From Adineta ricciae (Eukaryota; Rotifera; Eurotatoria; Adinetida; Adinetidae): 64,000 bases of DNA. The translations under genes and the position numbers were made by a program. This document shows, piece after piece, positions 22,789 to 36,139 of the stretch. The stretch's first letter is position 1, and each line of letters begins with the position of its first letter. Below the pieces are notes generated by a model that saw only the letters and a list, made by a program, of their open reading frames with translations, did no database searches and had not been told where the DNA came from. The stretch lies in contig CAJNOJ010000044.1 in assembly GCA_905250025.1 (NCBI GenBank), positions 434,001-498,000 of the forward strand. The letters are read 5' to 3'.

Positions 22789-25043
22789 TGAATTTTGTTG
22801 TCAATAGATTCGATGAGCAAAATCTAAGGGTTGATGAATGAGATATAGATATAGATTTGAGAATAATCAAACATTACCAATACGCCTCCTTCACACAGTA
22901 CAACCAATTGCATCCATTGAAAGACTTTCTTATGACAGAGGGAGACACCGTATTAAAACAGGGAACTACGGGTCTGTTAGCTGTTGAATAAAATTATATA
23001 TTTGACGTTACAAAAGCAACAGACGTTCATTATTTACGTAATACCACATTGTATTAGATTGTTATTATTTGGCTTCGAGTTAACAAAAATTGCGCTTTGA
23101 TCTTTCTCCTAAGTCCAATCTGACGATGCATAGAATCATAGACCACAGTTTGTCATTCAAGAGGATACATACATTCGGCGTAGACTTGTTGTATTCCTCA
23201 AGAAAATATCGAAATACAAAGCGGCTAATTAATAATTCAATATTCCATGATCAAATAAAAATTTCATAGCGCTCTCGATTGATTGCATTCCATCATAAAG
23301 ATATTTAGTTAGTAATATATGTTCGCTAAAAATAAAACCTAAATTACCGTCTGTCTTCTTTGAAAATAAGTGTACCACACAAAAAAAGTGTCAAAAATAA
23401 CACACGCGACAGAAACATTATAATAATGTAATAAAGCACATGAATGTCAACGAGCTTTCATGAAAAGAGCGTTTTATGCATACAGTAATTGGAATTAGTT
23501 CATTACTTAATAAAGTTTAGAAATGAGAAAAGCATGGAAAGCTTTTCAGCGCTAGCAACGACTTTGAATATAGAGCTATGAAATGTGCTATCGTTCTCAT
23601 TTGTCTTTATTGCACAACGCAATAGCTATACTTTATGAGAGATGAAAAACAATAGATACGTCGTTCGTGAGTTTGTCTTATCTTTCATTTACTTCACAAG
23701 TTCTTAAACTCGAATTATGTATTTGTATATTCATACGATGGCTAAGCAGATGAATCCGGCAAATGCGATCCTTTTTATTTTGTTGTCATTATTCCTTCTT
23801 AATATCAATATGTTCGTGATCATTTTGGAGAAATAGAGGTGTCGAAACTTTCTTCGTTGAGTAGATGAGTTCTAACAGTCTGAAGGTGCCATTCAGTTCA
23901 AGCCGTTCCATTTATATAAACAGAGAGAGAGTGAGAGAGAACAGATTTAGCTTAAATGCAATCGAAAGGAAAATGAGAGGCTAGACTTCTTTTAACACAT
24001 TGGAATAAATTAATTCTGATTGTTTTACACTAGATTTCTTCCTAAAAGAGATACGTTTGATCAGGTGTCTATCACTAGCTGTAAATTCACACTTTTACTT
24101 GCTTTTCAACCATAGATTACTGTTATTTCCGCTTCATTGTCATAGCTACGTCTTCTTAATCGTTCAACATTCTTTCTTCTTCCGTTGTACTACACCACAA
24201 ATTTGTATCGCTAATTTTTGCATTCATTTATATATTAGTTTTTTTTTGTTCTTGGCTTCCTCATTCGTATGAGTTCGTTTTAATCTTCGAAGACACAATA
24301 GATCAGTTTCTGGACACATAATCACGAAACAGGTATTAAGTACGCATCTAAAAACGGCAGCAGATCATTTTACTGTCTGTTTGATAAACAATATGCGCAA
24401 AAACAAGGTCAGACATTCAGTAGGCTTTTGTTCACAGCAGATTTTGAACGAATTCAACCGTCGAAGACATTCTCATCTAACTTGAGAGAAATTTTCTGGA
24501 TGCACTAATCGCGCACGAATGCAAAACAGGTTCAGTCGGCACGTACTAATCCTGTTTTTAGACAATAGTTCTCGTTTGTGTCTGATCGAGTATCCAATAG
24601 CTCATTGTCGAATAAGACTTTCCGAAGAGAAATTCTCCACATGAATATTAGTGTCATAGAAATCTAATAAGCGGAAATACAAAAATATATATCAATACGG
24701 CGATGCATCTTTCTTTTCTTCTCTCGAAGAAAGAAAAAAACGAGAAAAAAAAGCTTGAACGCAAAATTTAACTGAGTAATGATGGTTTACTAAGATGTGA
24801 ATGGTTACCTCAGATGTATCGATGCGAAACACACGTCATTCTCTTACTTTCATATATTTCTAACAGGTTGTCTACTTCCAAGTGCGCTCATATATCGTGA
24901 AGAGAAAGAGCAAAGGAAAAGGAGGAAAAAAAGTGGAATAGCTTTGAAAGGAAGCTCAGATATTTACACAAGACAGTTCTTTTTAAATCTTTGTTTTCTT
25001 AACTGAGATATACCAGCTATTTGTAGATTATTATCAACTGTTT
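22789..25043. other. Intergenic region between divergent genes
   Basis: About 2.25 kb between the MBOAT7 start and the 25-kb gene start. Only short frames of low-complexity Phe/Leu/Ser are open. The right end has a TTTGTAG acceptor at 25026, 17 bases before the next ATG. No gene, RNA or repeat family recognised. Confidence 0.5.
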
Positions 25044-26096
25044 ATGTCATCATTTCTTACCAGTTTATTTCTTTATTGTTTGATTAATTCTGTCCAGTCC
25101 TCATCAAAAAATCAGACAGAAACAATTAATACACTTAATATTGATATTAATTATGAAGAAAACGATACAATTGTATTACTCTATAATTTAACAACAAAGT
25201 ATTCGCATTATATCACATTTCGTGCCTTCGGAGATGTGCAATTTCAATTCGGCTTGTTTTCATCAACGAACAAATCCGAGAAAAATTCGCTGGAAATAGC
25301 ACATCATTACTCATCGAGTGAACCATATTATTTATTTATAGTCTGTTTTCATTTTCTTCAATTTAATGATCTCGATATTCAATGCAGAGACATACGTTTG
25401 CTAAACGTCAGACAGCTTGAATCGAACGCATCAAAAGAGTTTCTTCCGTCGTACAATCCGTTATTTGTGCCAATGATGTATGCACTGAGTGTTGTAATGC
25501 TTTTACCTGTCATTGTTCAACATCATCGTCATAAAAAAGCATTGTTACTTCAAAGACGGCAGACATTGAGACGTTTATCCATGCAAATAGCTGACGATGA
25601 TCAAATTCCGCAGCAGAATCTACTGAAAAATATTCTGTTACAAATCAAAGATGACGGAAATACGAATTATGAAAATCTTTGCTTGGAAATGGACACGATC
25701 TCCGATTCAGTGCCTAAAGTTAACCGAAATGATCTCAGCGACAATAATGTGACATTTACATTAGAAAATCTCCAACCACTTATTCATCGGCGTGATGGTA
25801 ATGATATCGATGAGCAAGTGGATGTGAATGCTGATGATTGTGTTGCACATCTTTTGAACAATACACCTTGGAATTCGTCTCAAACGGAACAGCCATTATC
25901 CACTAATTTATCAAGGCATGCCTTTATACATGATTGGACTACAGCTACGAAAGAACAGAATGTTCCACCAACCGTTATTTCATTTCATGATGATGACGAC
26001 GATGATAGTGATCAAAGGCCGATATTAAAACCAAATAAGCAAGCAAGCAGAGCTTCGTATAAAAGTAATAGGGTGTTTTTTGAAACAGATGTATAA
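25044..26096 (+). CDS. Single-pass type I membrane protein, 350 residues, unrecognised
   Basis: One exon. A signal peptide (LTSLFLYCLINSVQSS) leads to an ectodomain of about 120 residues with several N-glycosylation sites and two cysteines (IVCFHF and IQCRD). A membrane helix follows near residues 143-158 (VPMMYALSVVMLLPVIV), then a basic HHRHKK stop-transfer and a cytoplasmic tail of about 190 polar residues containing a DDDDDD run and ending RVFFETDV. The final residues could be a PDZ-binding type motif (inference). The ectodomain looks beta-rich, but no family is recognised. Confidence 0.8.
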   Translation: MSSFLTSLFLYCLINSVQSSSKNQTETINTLNIDINYEENDTIVLLYNLTTKYSHYITFRAFGDVQFQFGLFSSTNKSEKNSLEIAHHYSSSEPYYLFIVCFHFLQFNDLDIQCRDIRLLNVRQLESNASKEFLPSYNPLFVPMMYALSVVMLLPVIVQHHRHKKALLLQRRQTLRRLSMQIADDDQIPQQNLLKNILLQIKDDGNTNYENLCLEMDTISDSVPKVNRNDLSDNNVTFTLENLQPLIHRRDGNDIDEQVDVNADDCVAHLLNNTPWNSSQTEQPLSTNLSRHAFIHDWTTATKEQNVPPTVISFHDDDDDDSDQRPILKPNKQASRASYKSNRVFFETDV

Positions 26097-26445
26097 TTTT
26101 GTGATATTTTCCAAATTGTTTCATTGTTCTGTGCTGCTGTGAACGTCTACTGACAGCTAGGTATGCAAAAAATAGATTTAGTCACACTCGTTGAATTTGT
26201 TACTGAAAATATCTCCACTAGATGTCGTCAAATTAGCAAGCTATGAAGCTTCCCGTCATCGGAGCCCAACTTTTTTAGATGTAAAGGTAGCGCGTATGTG
26301 TGAAAATCATTGCCAAGTATTGACAGATTATCTCACTGTCATTTTATTCACGGTTATTATTAAGTGAATACATCGGATGAATTCTGAGGAGCATTGATAC
26401 ATACAAAAATACATTTACATCTGATAGAAATTGGCTCTTATCTTC

Positions 26446-27470
26446 TCAATCCATTGTAGCTGTTGTTTTTCTTGGATTACAACAGATTAGTAAACGACGA
26501 AATGAAAAACGTGAACGTTTATTCGCCGGTTGATAGAATAAAGGTTCGGATGGAAATGCCGATCGTTTGATAGTATTTTCGCGAACTTCGCTTGTTGGTA
26601 TAGGCGAAGATCGGTAATTGAATGCAAAGTTTTCCTTGATCGGTCTGTGTGATTCGAGCTACAATTCAAATTTGGATTAGAATTCGATACAAACGGATAT
26701 AACGTACGATTTTGGCATTGTGTTGTCGAACAAGATCAGAAGCTACTTGTTCGAGTAGATCATCAATATTTTCACCTGTTTTACAACTTGTTTCAAAATA
26801 AGCCATACTATTCCGTAGAGCAAACTAAGCATCAATGAGAAACAATAGATTACTGTGAAGAAGTATTGAAATCATACTCGTCGTCCTTCTTCTTCATCGA
26901 CGACTCGATTGTGCATTAAATCGATTTTATTGGCAACTAAATATCTTCGTTCTGTATCTAAATCAGCCTGAGAAAATATTTCATCAACGAATGAGAATAT
27001 CTTTAGTTTTCTTGTATGACGTACTTGTTCGATTAAATCACAGAATTCTTTAATTAAATGGAATGTTTCTTCATTTGTAACATCATAAACCAGTATAAAT
27101 GCCTTCGTTGAAGAATAATAACTTCTACCCAATGTTCGAAAATTTCGTTGACCAGCTGTATCCCTTTTCCATTGAATCAATTTAAAATATATCTAAAAAC
27201 TGTCATATTTCTTACCATATTTGTAGGTTAATTCTCGCCTTTTCAACTGGAACAATCTTATTGACAAAGTCCACACCTGAATATCAAATAGTTGATTTCG
27301 AAATTCATTTAGTATCAGAATGTTTACATACCGATCGTAGAACCAATAGTTGGTCGAAAGTCTTTTCCAGCTGCAAAACGCTGCAATGAAGTTTTACCGA
27401 CGGTTGCATCACCAAGAAGCAAAACTTTGTATTTCACATCAAATAAATTCTCATTGCCAGAATTCGACAT
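26446..27470 (-). CDS. Rab-family small GTPase, divergent, with tail beyond the CC motif
   Basis: Membrane-traffic GTPase. At least six exons. Motifs in order: G1 LLLGDATVGKTS, a switch I threonine in PTIGSTIGVDF, G3 IWDTAGQRNF, G4 VANKIDL, G5 ETSCKTGENI. The residue after DTAGQ is Arg rather than the Glu found in nearly all Rabs. An intron at LIEQ/ADLD and another before FALRNSM are needed to keep the frame. The last exon gives a polar hypervariable region and then RRLLICCNPRKTTATMD: the cysteine pair that would be geranylgeranylated lies ten residues from the stop rather than at the end. I start at the ATG at 27470; the frame extends 25 codons upstream. The subfamily is unclear. Confidence 0.85.
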
Positions 27471-27545
27471 TGGCTGGCGTCGAACAAGTTTATTACTGTT
27501 ATTATTGATCGGCTGTTCACAACTTTGAAGAGAGAGAGAAAGCAA

Positions 27546-30500
27546 AGAGTGAATTTTCTTTGTGCGTCAGAAAGAGAACAAGATCTTCTTGCATTATCTA
27601 TATACTCATGTCTTGTCTTATCGTAACCAATGTCCTTCTATTCATATGAAAAACGTCGGTTGAGTTCGTTTTCTTACTTCAAAGTATATCGTCATTTGAA
27701 AAATAGCTCATTTTTCAAGTCATTTTACACATCTCGTCAGATGACGGCGCAATTTTATACACATCTAATCTTCTCACGCAAAGCTATTTCTATTGGAATA
27801 TTTTTCGTGGTATCATCTGTATTATATCTCTCTGACCTGATGATTCAAACGTCTGAGTCAATCATAGTGAGATAAAGACAATCATTTTGTTACAACACCT
27901 GATCTTTCGAATTGAACACGATGATGATGGAACATTGTAATTGATAACAAATCCAGGATTATCGTACCCTAGTTCATGAATAGGCATTATTCATACAGTC
28001 ACTATGTTCCCCGAAAGTAATCACTACTGGTATCACCGAACACAATGCTAACACTGAAGAGACTAGTATGAGAAAATAATGGCATCGTAAGAAAGTCAGA
28101 GAATAACAGACATATTTCGTAAAGCGCTTCGATGAATTACGAAAAGCAAAGAAAGATATGTTCTTATCTCTTTGCTATGAATATACTTTTTGGTATTTTA
28201 TACAGATGCATATACACAATTCAATTCCTAGGTTAGGCGATCATCAATAAAAATATCAAAGTCTAGACTGTAATTCGATCAGATCATTAAATGTATACGT
28301 ACAGATTTCGTTTCATTTCGCAGTACCACTAAGAATATATGACTACGAATACTAAAAGGCAGTATTGTTAACAGAACAGATCAGGTTACTTACGGAACGA
28401 CAGGTTGTTGGTACAAAAGAAAAATACACGATTATTTGGATATTGTCGTTCTTCTTTCAGTCAGAATAAACTCATATAAAAGAACATTTCTTTTAAGGCA
28501 TATTGTACATACCTCTGCCTAGACCTATGATCTTTTCTTTCATTTCTCACCTTATCGTTCTTCGATTCTATACGTATACGTGTATCTGCGTAGGCAGAGA
28601 AAAGATAGGAGAGCGCACATACAGGTATTATTGGCCATTGATAATATATTTTACAAAAAATGCTTTCAATAGACAATACATTCCATGCAATTTAAAGATG
28701 CATCGAATAGACTCAGGTTCGTCCCTTTATTCGAAACTATTTCGAAAACGAAACAGATGAAAAAAAAAACAGAAATATGATTAATTATAAAAAACCCTAT
28801 CCCATATACAAGATATATTTTTATCAAACTTTGGTTCGTGCGTTCGAAGTGAATGTTGAAATAGTTGAAAATATTCTTTGCTTACTTTTAACATCGATGC
28901 ATTTGCCTTTGAAATGAAATATTCTACAGAACGATGATGAATACTTGACTTTCATTTGTTTTGTTTCCTTTTCTTATCTTGTCTACTAACACATCAATTA
29001 GTCATTTTTGTGAATGCTACACAACACATCAGCTTATTGTAAAGAATATCTTGCCCGCGAAAGATTCGGAACATTTTTGTACTTAAATTTTATGACATGT
29101 CAAAAACAGATAACTTATTTAATTATTCCGCTGCACGTTGCTGGTTTAAAATATTCTATACAATGTCAAAGAACATCTTTAATATTCCAATGACCTGTAT
29201 GAATTATTAACCAAATTGTATTGGCATGTTCACCTTTTCCAGGCTGAAAAGAACACTCGAGGGTTCTGGTTCGGATGAGCATTTCATACATAGATCAATC
29301 ACTCATCAGACAAGCGACATGTTAAGTCATTGATGGTAATCAGCAACTAGTGGAATTCATTTTTCGTTCACTGATTATTCATGTAATTCATTGTTCAGAT
29401 GCGCCATGGAAATCATTCTCGAGTTATTTGACATCAATAAATCAACTGTTATTTTTCTTTCTTGATGACAAATTTCCGGAAATCTTTTCTTTCTCCAGCA
29501 TTGTTAAATACATTGAGTTGTGATGATATTAACCTAACATTTACATTGAATATCAAATGATCTTTTGTTTTCCAGTGCGAGTTCTTAATGTCGAAGATTT
29601 GATTTTAAAAGAAGAACAAACAGAATGCTAGACGTAAACATTGTTCGTTCGCCGGCTTTTTCCAGCAGACGTATTTGGTTGTGTCAAGCATTGATTTGTT
29701 GTCAATGAACATTACCATCATCGAATGAATTGTAAATCAATGGTTGAAACGAGAAGAAAACTCGACGAAGACATCTGTCAAGTAAAAAAAGAACTATCGG
29801 CATCGGTTCCTTTCTCTTGCTTCTCTCCAGTTTGTTATATGTAAAAATTCTTCCATAATTAAATTAGTCTCTCATCTATAGATGATGAACGTTCCGTTGG
29901 CGGCAGCATCAAATCAATTTGCTGGTGCTTCTCGACAAGCGATTTGCCGATGGAGTTTTTTTTTCTGATTTCGAGATGTTAGAGGAAAGAAAAGGAAAAG
30001 AGAAGTGTATATGTTCTTGATTGATTAAAAAAACATCACCAGTTTAACTAATCGAAGAAGAAGAAGAAAGGAGAATGGGTCTACTAATCTGTATTTACGC
30101 TTTTTTCCCTCAATGAATCCATTGTTTGATTTTCTTTTGCATCAGATCGATTCGTACAACTTATTTGCTTAACATTAAAAAATAAAGAAAAGTAAGAAGA
30201 AAATCAACTAACCAACACAGATAGTTGATTTATGTTTTGTATGCATTCCAATGATGTGAGAGATAAAACTGATCAAATCTCATTTCCTAGTTGGAAAACC
30301 GTTTCGGACGTCGAAAGAGAAGACTCTTTTCCATTTCTGATCAGTCATTACTATTCGATAGTCAAATGAGACGGACTAGAATTTCTCTTCAAAATAGACA
30401 TCATTATTCACACGCATTGAGAGAAATGATTATCGCATCGATCTTCTCCTATATTTGAGCTTGGAAAAACGAAGGAGAGGGGGAGAGAGAGAGAGCGGTG

Positions 30501-30988
30501 ACGACAGCGACTAATGTCAATATCTTGATGTCGTGAGCTACAAACATTTTTCTTCTCTTTTTTTCTTTTGGTTTTACATATAAATTAATTCTTTTTTTGT
30601 AGTCGTTCATTCTCTACAGTAGCAGTCGCAATGCAATGATGATTTCCCCTCTCTCTCCCTCTCGTTTTTACACACACTGTAGAGTTTTTTTTGCCTTTTC
30701 TGCCTATCTTATTAAAAAAATGCTAGTATAGATATCGACGAGGGACATTGGAAGAAAAGAGAAACAGGAGATTTTTCTTCTAGCCTATTTTTCTAGTCTC
30801 TTTTTCTTCGGTTACTATATTTTTGGAACGCATTATAGCAAGTGTGTCGAGTATGTCAATACTATAACAATCGTCATTATGCCCATACCCTTTTCACTTG
30901 GCGATCTGTTTTTTTCTCTTCTATCAACATTTTTTTCTCTTCGTCGCGTTTTTTTTTCATACGTAAGTGTGCTTATTCATTGTTGCAG
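27546..30988. other. Intergenic region upstream of CELF
   Basis: About 3.4 kb without a supported gene. GA-rich and T-rich tracts become frequent after 30.4 kb, in what is probably the promoter or 5' leader of CELF, as expected of a gene with long untranslated exons. The frame open from 30879 is T-rich sequence read through, not a real N-terminus. Confidence 0.5.
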
Positions 30989-31001
30989 ATCACTATTACT
31001 A

Positions 31002-34000
31002 ATGCAATACAGTCTTCAACAGCAATTATCGTCATCATCATCACCGTCATCACATTCTTATTTTGCTCCCATTCCAACACCTTCATCAATGCAATATGCA
31101 ACCATCTATCCAACGACGACTCCGACTTCGATCTCTCTTTCATCAACACCAAATAAAAAACTATTATCACAACAACAATCAACACAATTTCAGCCATCGC
31201 TTCAATTAGCACCTATTCTGGCAACAAATTCCTCCTACATGTCGCCAAATGCCTCACCCACAGCTTACATGTCTCGAGACTCAGCTTCGCCATCGTCCGA
31301 TCTCAGAGATACAGATACAGTGAAATTATTCATTGGACAAATACCACGACATTTAGAAGAAAACGATCTCCGACCAATCTTTGAAGAGTTCGGACAAATT
31401 TATGAATTAACTGTATTAAAAGATAGATTTACTGGCATGCATCGTGGTAAGAAATGATTAAATAACAACTATGTTTCTCTTCGATTGTAGCCCGCGGCGA
31501 ATCCCTATTTCATGCAGATTTAATAAAGTGAAATACATAGAGATTTCCGGCTTTTTATCTTGCAAATGACATGTTCATTTGTTTTCCTTTCTGAACTTGA
31601 ATGACCTGTAGAAGTAAATGATCGATTGATTGTATTTAAGACATCGGTCGCGTGTTCGCAGCCATCTGTTCAAGGAAAAGATGAAATAGAATGGAAAAGA
31701 AAATATAGACTCGATGATTTGTCAAATAAAATTTGTTCGCGACGACAGTGAATGTCAAACACATCGTCGCTGTTTCGTTCATACTGGTTAAAAAGGAAAA
31801 CGAACGGAAACGAATAAGGAGAATGATTGAGAAGGGGGAAAAATCATATCTGTTCTTTCTCCTATGACACTTTTTTCTTTCGTATTTTTGTGGCACTACT
31901 TCTCTCCTCGCAGTGACGGGCGACGGCCAGAGGCGCTGAACGATATTAATAATCATTCTGTTCTTTTTCCTTGACAGATGGTCAACTTCTAGAATAAAAC
32001 GAAAGTAGCAAAGCATTGTATACTCATTCAGTTACTTTTTACAATATCACCATGTTAGTCGATACACTCAATGGTAAGAAGCACTTTCAACAGATGTCAT
32101 CGATTTGAGCGAAAATTCTATTGAAATATTTTTTGTTTCAAACAATAGCAACTTGACTAAATCGGATTCTTCTTTTGTAGGATGTGCCTTTCTCACCTAT
32201 TGTCATCGGGATTCAGCACTCAAGGCTCAGCAATCATTGCATGAACAACGAACATTGCCAGGCGTATGTATTCCCATGCAGATGTCACTATTGAAATCAA
32301 AATGCGCGTATGAGAACTTTTCTCAGATGTTTTCCATTCGAAAATGATGTGACAATTTTAAGAGACAGGACAAATCGAACAATGCATTCTAAGCAGATTA
32401 AGTTCAACACAGTAATAATCAATGCGTATACTGTTCAAAACAATGCTTGCGAGAAGAGAAGAAAAATGAATTTGGCCACGGGAAATTCTGAAATTAATAT
32501 TTTAAATAAGAGACAAGTAATCAGTTAATAGTAGCTGCCAGATAAATTCAATCGTCTGCTAATGACATTGTTGTCCGTATTCGATCCGTTGGGGATTTCA
32601 TTGTTGTGAGAAGAAAAATGTGTGCGAGTCAATCGATTGATTTTGATTTTTTTGTGCGAGTCCATCTGAGAATATAGACAATTATCACTCTTTGACTCTG
32701 TTCACACTTATTCTTCCGTTTATTTGGACTCATATGTGTGCATATATGTCATTTCATCGTTCCCTTTTATATAATAGACACATCCTACTGTTTCCGACCC
32801 ATACAATGAGCATGCTTTTCCTTCTTTTTTTACAAAATCGTATGTTACAGACGAGATTTTTTGTTTCTTTCCCTTCATCGTTCGTTGCTTTCTTTTTTTG
32901 TTCGGAGAAAACTATTCGTGTAGATCTATATAAAGAGAGTAGAGTAACTGTCGAATCGATCTAGTTTTTTATTTGCAAGTATTTGTGTGCGTGTTTGAGA
33001 ATGCATTTAAATTCTGACTAGTCTACGCCAGTTGGAGAGCGCTTCAGCGCGCGATGAAAAGAAAATATCGTGACAACAGCATTGATACGTCTCCTTCTAC
33101 TTCTTCGGAATCTTCAACGGCAATCGTAAGTTTAGCATTAGAATGTGTACTTATCTGCCGTTTCTTCTAGCATTTTATTTGACATACGTTTTTCTTCTTC
33201 CTTCGTTGTTACTTGTCTTCCATTCTCATTTATTATCTTCGCTTGATTTCAATAATTGTTTCGATCAACTTTAGTGAAAGAAGACAAAAAAAGAATGAAG
33301 TTGGAAAGCCATTATGGCACGTGCATCGATTTTCCTCTTCAGTACTGCTTTGAACTTCACCGTCGTTGAGAATATACAATTACTATTGTTCAAGTGAGAG
33401 AAAGATATACAGATGGCCGTGTAGAGATGTCGGCAAGCTTGTCGTATCTCATGTCTATCGTGACAAACGTCAACCAAACTTAGAACAAAAAAAGGAAATC
33501 GCCTCTGGCGAGTTATAATGAGCGCGCGCGTGTGTGTGTGTGTGCTTTCTGGCAAAGAATGATGGATAGAGAAGGAAGATGCATTGATGCATATACATAT
33601 CATGGTATTGCATGCTTAGCAATTAATTTTCAAGCAGACAAGATCGTTCAGAATACTCCTCCCCTTGTGTTGGAACGGAAGTGCCATGCCACCCACTGGA
33701 TGGTCTCCTCATCCCGATTACTAATTATGTAGCTTAGGATAGACTGACAGAGTGGATTAGAGAATGCAAGAAAAGAATAAGAATGAAAATACATTGAAGC
33801 AGAAGAAATGGAAGGACAGGAAAAAAAAGAAGACGAAGACGACGACGACGACGCAGGAGAAGAAGAAAAGAATTGAAGTAGTTATGAAAAGACAAAAAAC
33901 ACGTACACACGCTTTTTTTCCTGAATGTAAAAGATCTTCACAATGAAATTAATTATTTTTATTCTTTTAGATGAGTCGTCCCATCCAAGTCAAGCCAGCT

Positions 34001-36139
34001 GATAGCGAATCACGAACAGGTAATTAATGCCTCTGAAACATTCCATTGGTAGAAAACGAGTTCTCTTCTCTCTGTTTCTATCATTTATTTATCGAATGAA
34101 GTGTTTATTCATTGGCCGATATCATACGTTTCATGTCAGTAAAGATGTATTATTAGCAAGTCTTGAAAATGAATATAAGAAAACTTTGTATTCATCAGAT
34201 TTTCTTTCCTTTTTATAAATCATAGTGTACGGTTGACACGACACACACACATAGACAGGCAATTTTTCGAGAAGATAGCACTTTGAGAAAAAGGAAATTA
34301 ACAATATATTGTCGATGACAGAAAAAGGAAGTGATGTTGCAACTTCGAAGTAGAATGAAATATTAAAGTTTGAAACAAAAAATACACCAAAAAGAAAATA
34401 AAGTGGCGACTCGATCTTCATCATGTTTTTTTCACTCGCTTCTTCTTCTCCTCTCAATTGTTCTAATCTTTTCTTATTAGTACTACTACCGGCATGTCTG
34501 ACGTTAACATCAGCATCAGCCAAACTCGATGTGAGTTAGTTACAGTATATATTTATATATATTTATTTATTGAATGNGAATGTACCATTTTACGTGGACC
34601 TAGTGGTGATAGTAAAGGTTGTGCATTTGTGAAATTTTCTACTCATAATGAAGCTCAACAAGCCATACAAAATGTTCATGGAAGTCAAACCTTTCCAGGT
34701 GCATCGTCGTCAATTGTTGTTAAATTCGCTGATACAGAAAAAGAACGACAATTGAGACGTATGCAGCAATTAGCTGGCCCACTCGGACTGTTATCCAATC
34801 CATTAGTACTACAGCAGATTGCTGCTAACTTAAACTACCAAGGTTATACACAAATTCAGCAACAAGCTTTGTTAGCATCATCAAGCGGTGCACATCCAAC
34901 AGCTTATACAACTATTCCCGTTTTGGCAACATCTGGTCAACCGATGAGTAATGGAACGATGACACCATCTACAGGTAAATAAAACAAAAAGAAAACATTT
35001 GAAACAATTGTTATCCTTTCATTGGGAAAATCTTTCCTATATGAATTGATAAATATCAGTATGAACAAAACTGAGTAATATAATCTCGTAGGTGAATGTG
35101 ACAACATGGACTTTCCTCATTGTACTTTAGTCAATGCATCTCCTGTTAACAATGGACCAGCAGCAATATATCAAACAACTGTATCTGCTCCGAACGGTCA
35201 ACCAGCAGAATTGTTCTCACCAGGCATGCAGTACTCGAGTAAGAAATAAGCAAACGCACTCGTCAAAGTTTGAAACATGTTCGCTTTTAGCGGTGGTTGG
35301 TCCAACAATTGATACTGCAACTGGCCTGCAAATCCAACAAGCTACAGCTTATACTACTTTACCTGCTCAATATCCAATTTATGCTCCCACAGCTATTTAT
35401 TCTCATTTACCGACAACAACACTGATTCCAAGTGCATTAGCCTCACCTGGAAAAGAAGGTATGTTGACAAGCAAGGGACTTCCTCATTCGATGAGCACCG
35501 CGCATTGTTGTTAATGAAGTCTTCGTTTTACTCATTTTCTTTTCTTTAATTTGAATTTCAATCGGATTTTTTTAATTTCATAGCTCTACCACAGTTCTTT
35601 GGCCCTGACGGTTGCAATCTTTTCATCTATCATCTACCACAAGAGTTTGGTGACTCCGAACTTGCTTCAATGTTTATGCCATTTGGCAATGTTATTTCGG
35701 CCAAAGTCTATGTAGACCGTGCCACGAATCAATCTAAGTGTTTTGGTATGTATCTCTATGTCGTGAGAGAGCAGAAGAAAGAGAGATGTGAACGTTGTAC
35801 TGGATCTGCTTCATCTGTCTGATTCTTGAGGGTGACCGTCCAATGCTATTCTTTTTACATGTCTTTCTCAATTTTCTTTGTACGTGTACTCGGTTTTACT
35901 TCGTGTTTAAAGCCTATTTAACTCCAACATGATTTTATTCTCTTCTAGGTTTTGTTTCTTATGATAATCCTCAATGTGCTCAACAAGGTAATTATTTTCA
36001 CGGCAAAAAAAAGAAATTTTCTCTAACGGAACGCTTTTTCTTCTTCTTAGCCATACAATCGATGAATGGATTCCAGATTGGTATGAAACGTTTGAAAGTT
36101 CAATTAAAACGTCCAAAAGACTTAGCTAAACCATATTAA
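31002..36139 (+). CDS. CELF/Bruno RNA-binding protein (three RRMs)
   Basis: Regulator of splicing and translation of the CELF/Bruno-like family. Exons: 31002-31446, 32181-32263, 33971-34019, 34481-34530, about 34578-34974, 35131-35238, 35291-35458, 35584-35745, 35949-35987 and 36051-36139. RRM1: [53 protein letters not shown]2 second half: [17 protein letters not shown] and [21 protein letters not shown]3: [29 protein letters not shown], and the ending [16 protein letters not shown]. The linker is rich in Gln, Ala, Thr and Tyr. The first half of RRM2 (the KLFVGM part) is missing where a single unresolved base occurs at 34577, an assembly fault rather than biology. The exon 34481-34530 just before it encodes a variant linker ([16 protein letters not shown]). 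A TTGCAG acceptor lies 13 bases before the start. Confidence 0.93.
33522..33544. repeat. GC/GT dinucleotide microsatellite in a CELF intron
   Basis: GCGCGCGCG passes directly into (TG)n. It lies in the 1.7-kb intron between the second and third coding exons of CELF. Alternating purine-pyrimidine sequence of this kind can adopt Z-form DNA. A second simple repeat, (GAC)n with GA-rich flanks, occurs near 33835-33853 in the same intron. Confidence 0.85.
34577..34577. other. Unresolved base marking a probable collapsed assembly gap
   Basis: The only n in the window. The sequence on its two sides repeats GAATG, and the RRM2-encoding exon resumes mid-domain immediately after it, so at least one exon with the start of RRM2 and an acceptor is absent. 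The reading frame through the n is accidental. Confidence 0.85.

Noticed and set aside
30842-31001. In-frame extension of CELF upstream of 31002, rich in Phe and Ser
   Set aside because: Coded by a polypyrimidine tract ending in a TTGCAG acceptor; it is leader or intron sequence, not protein.
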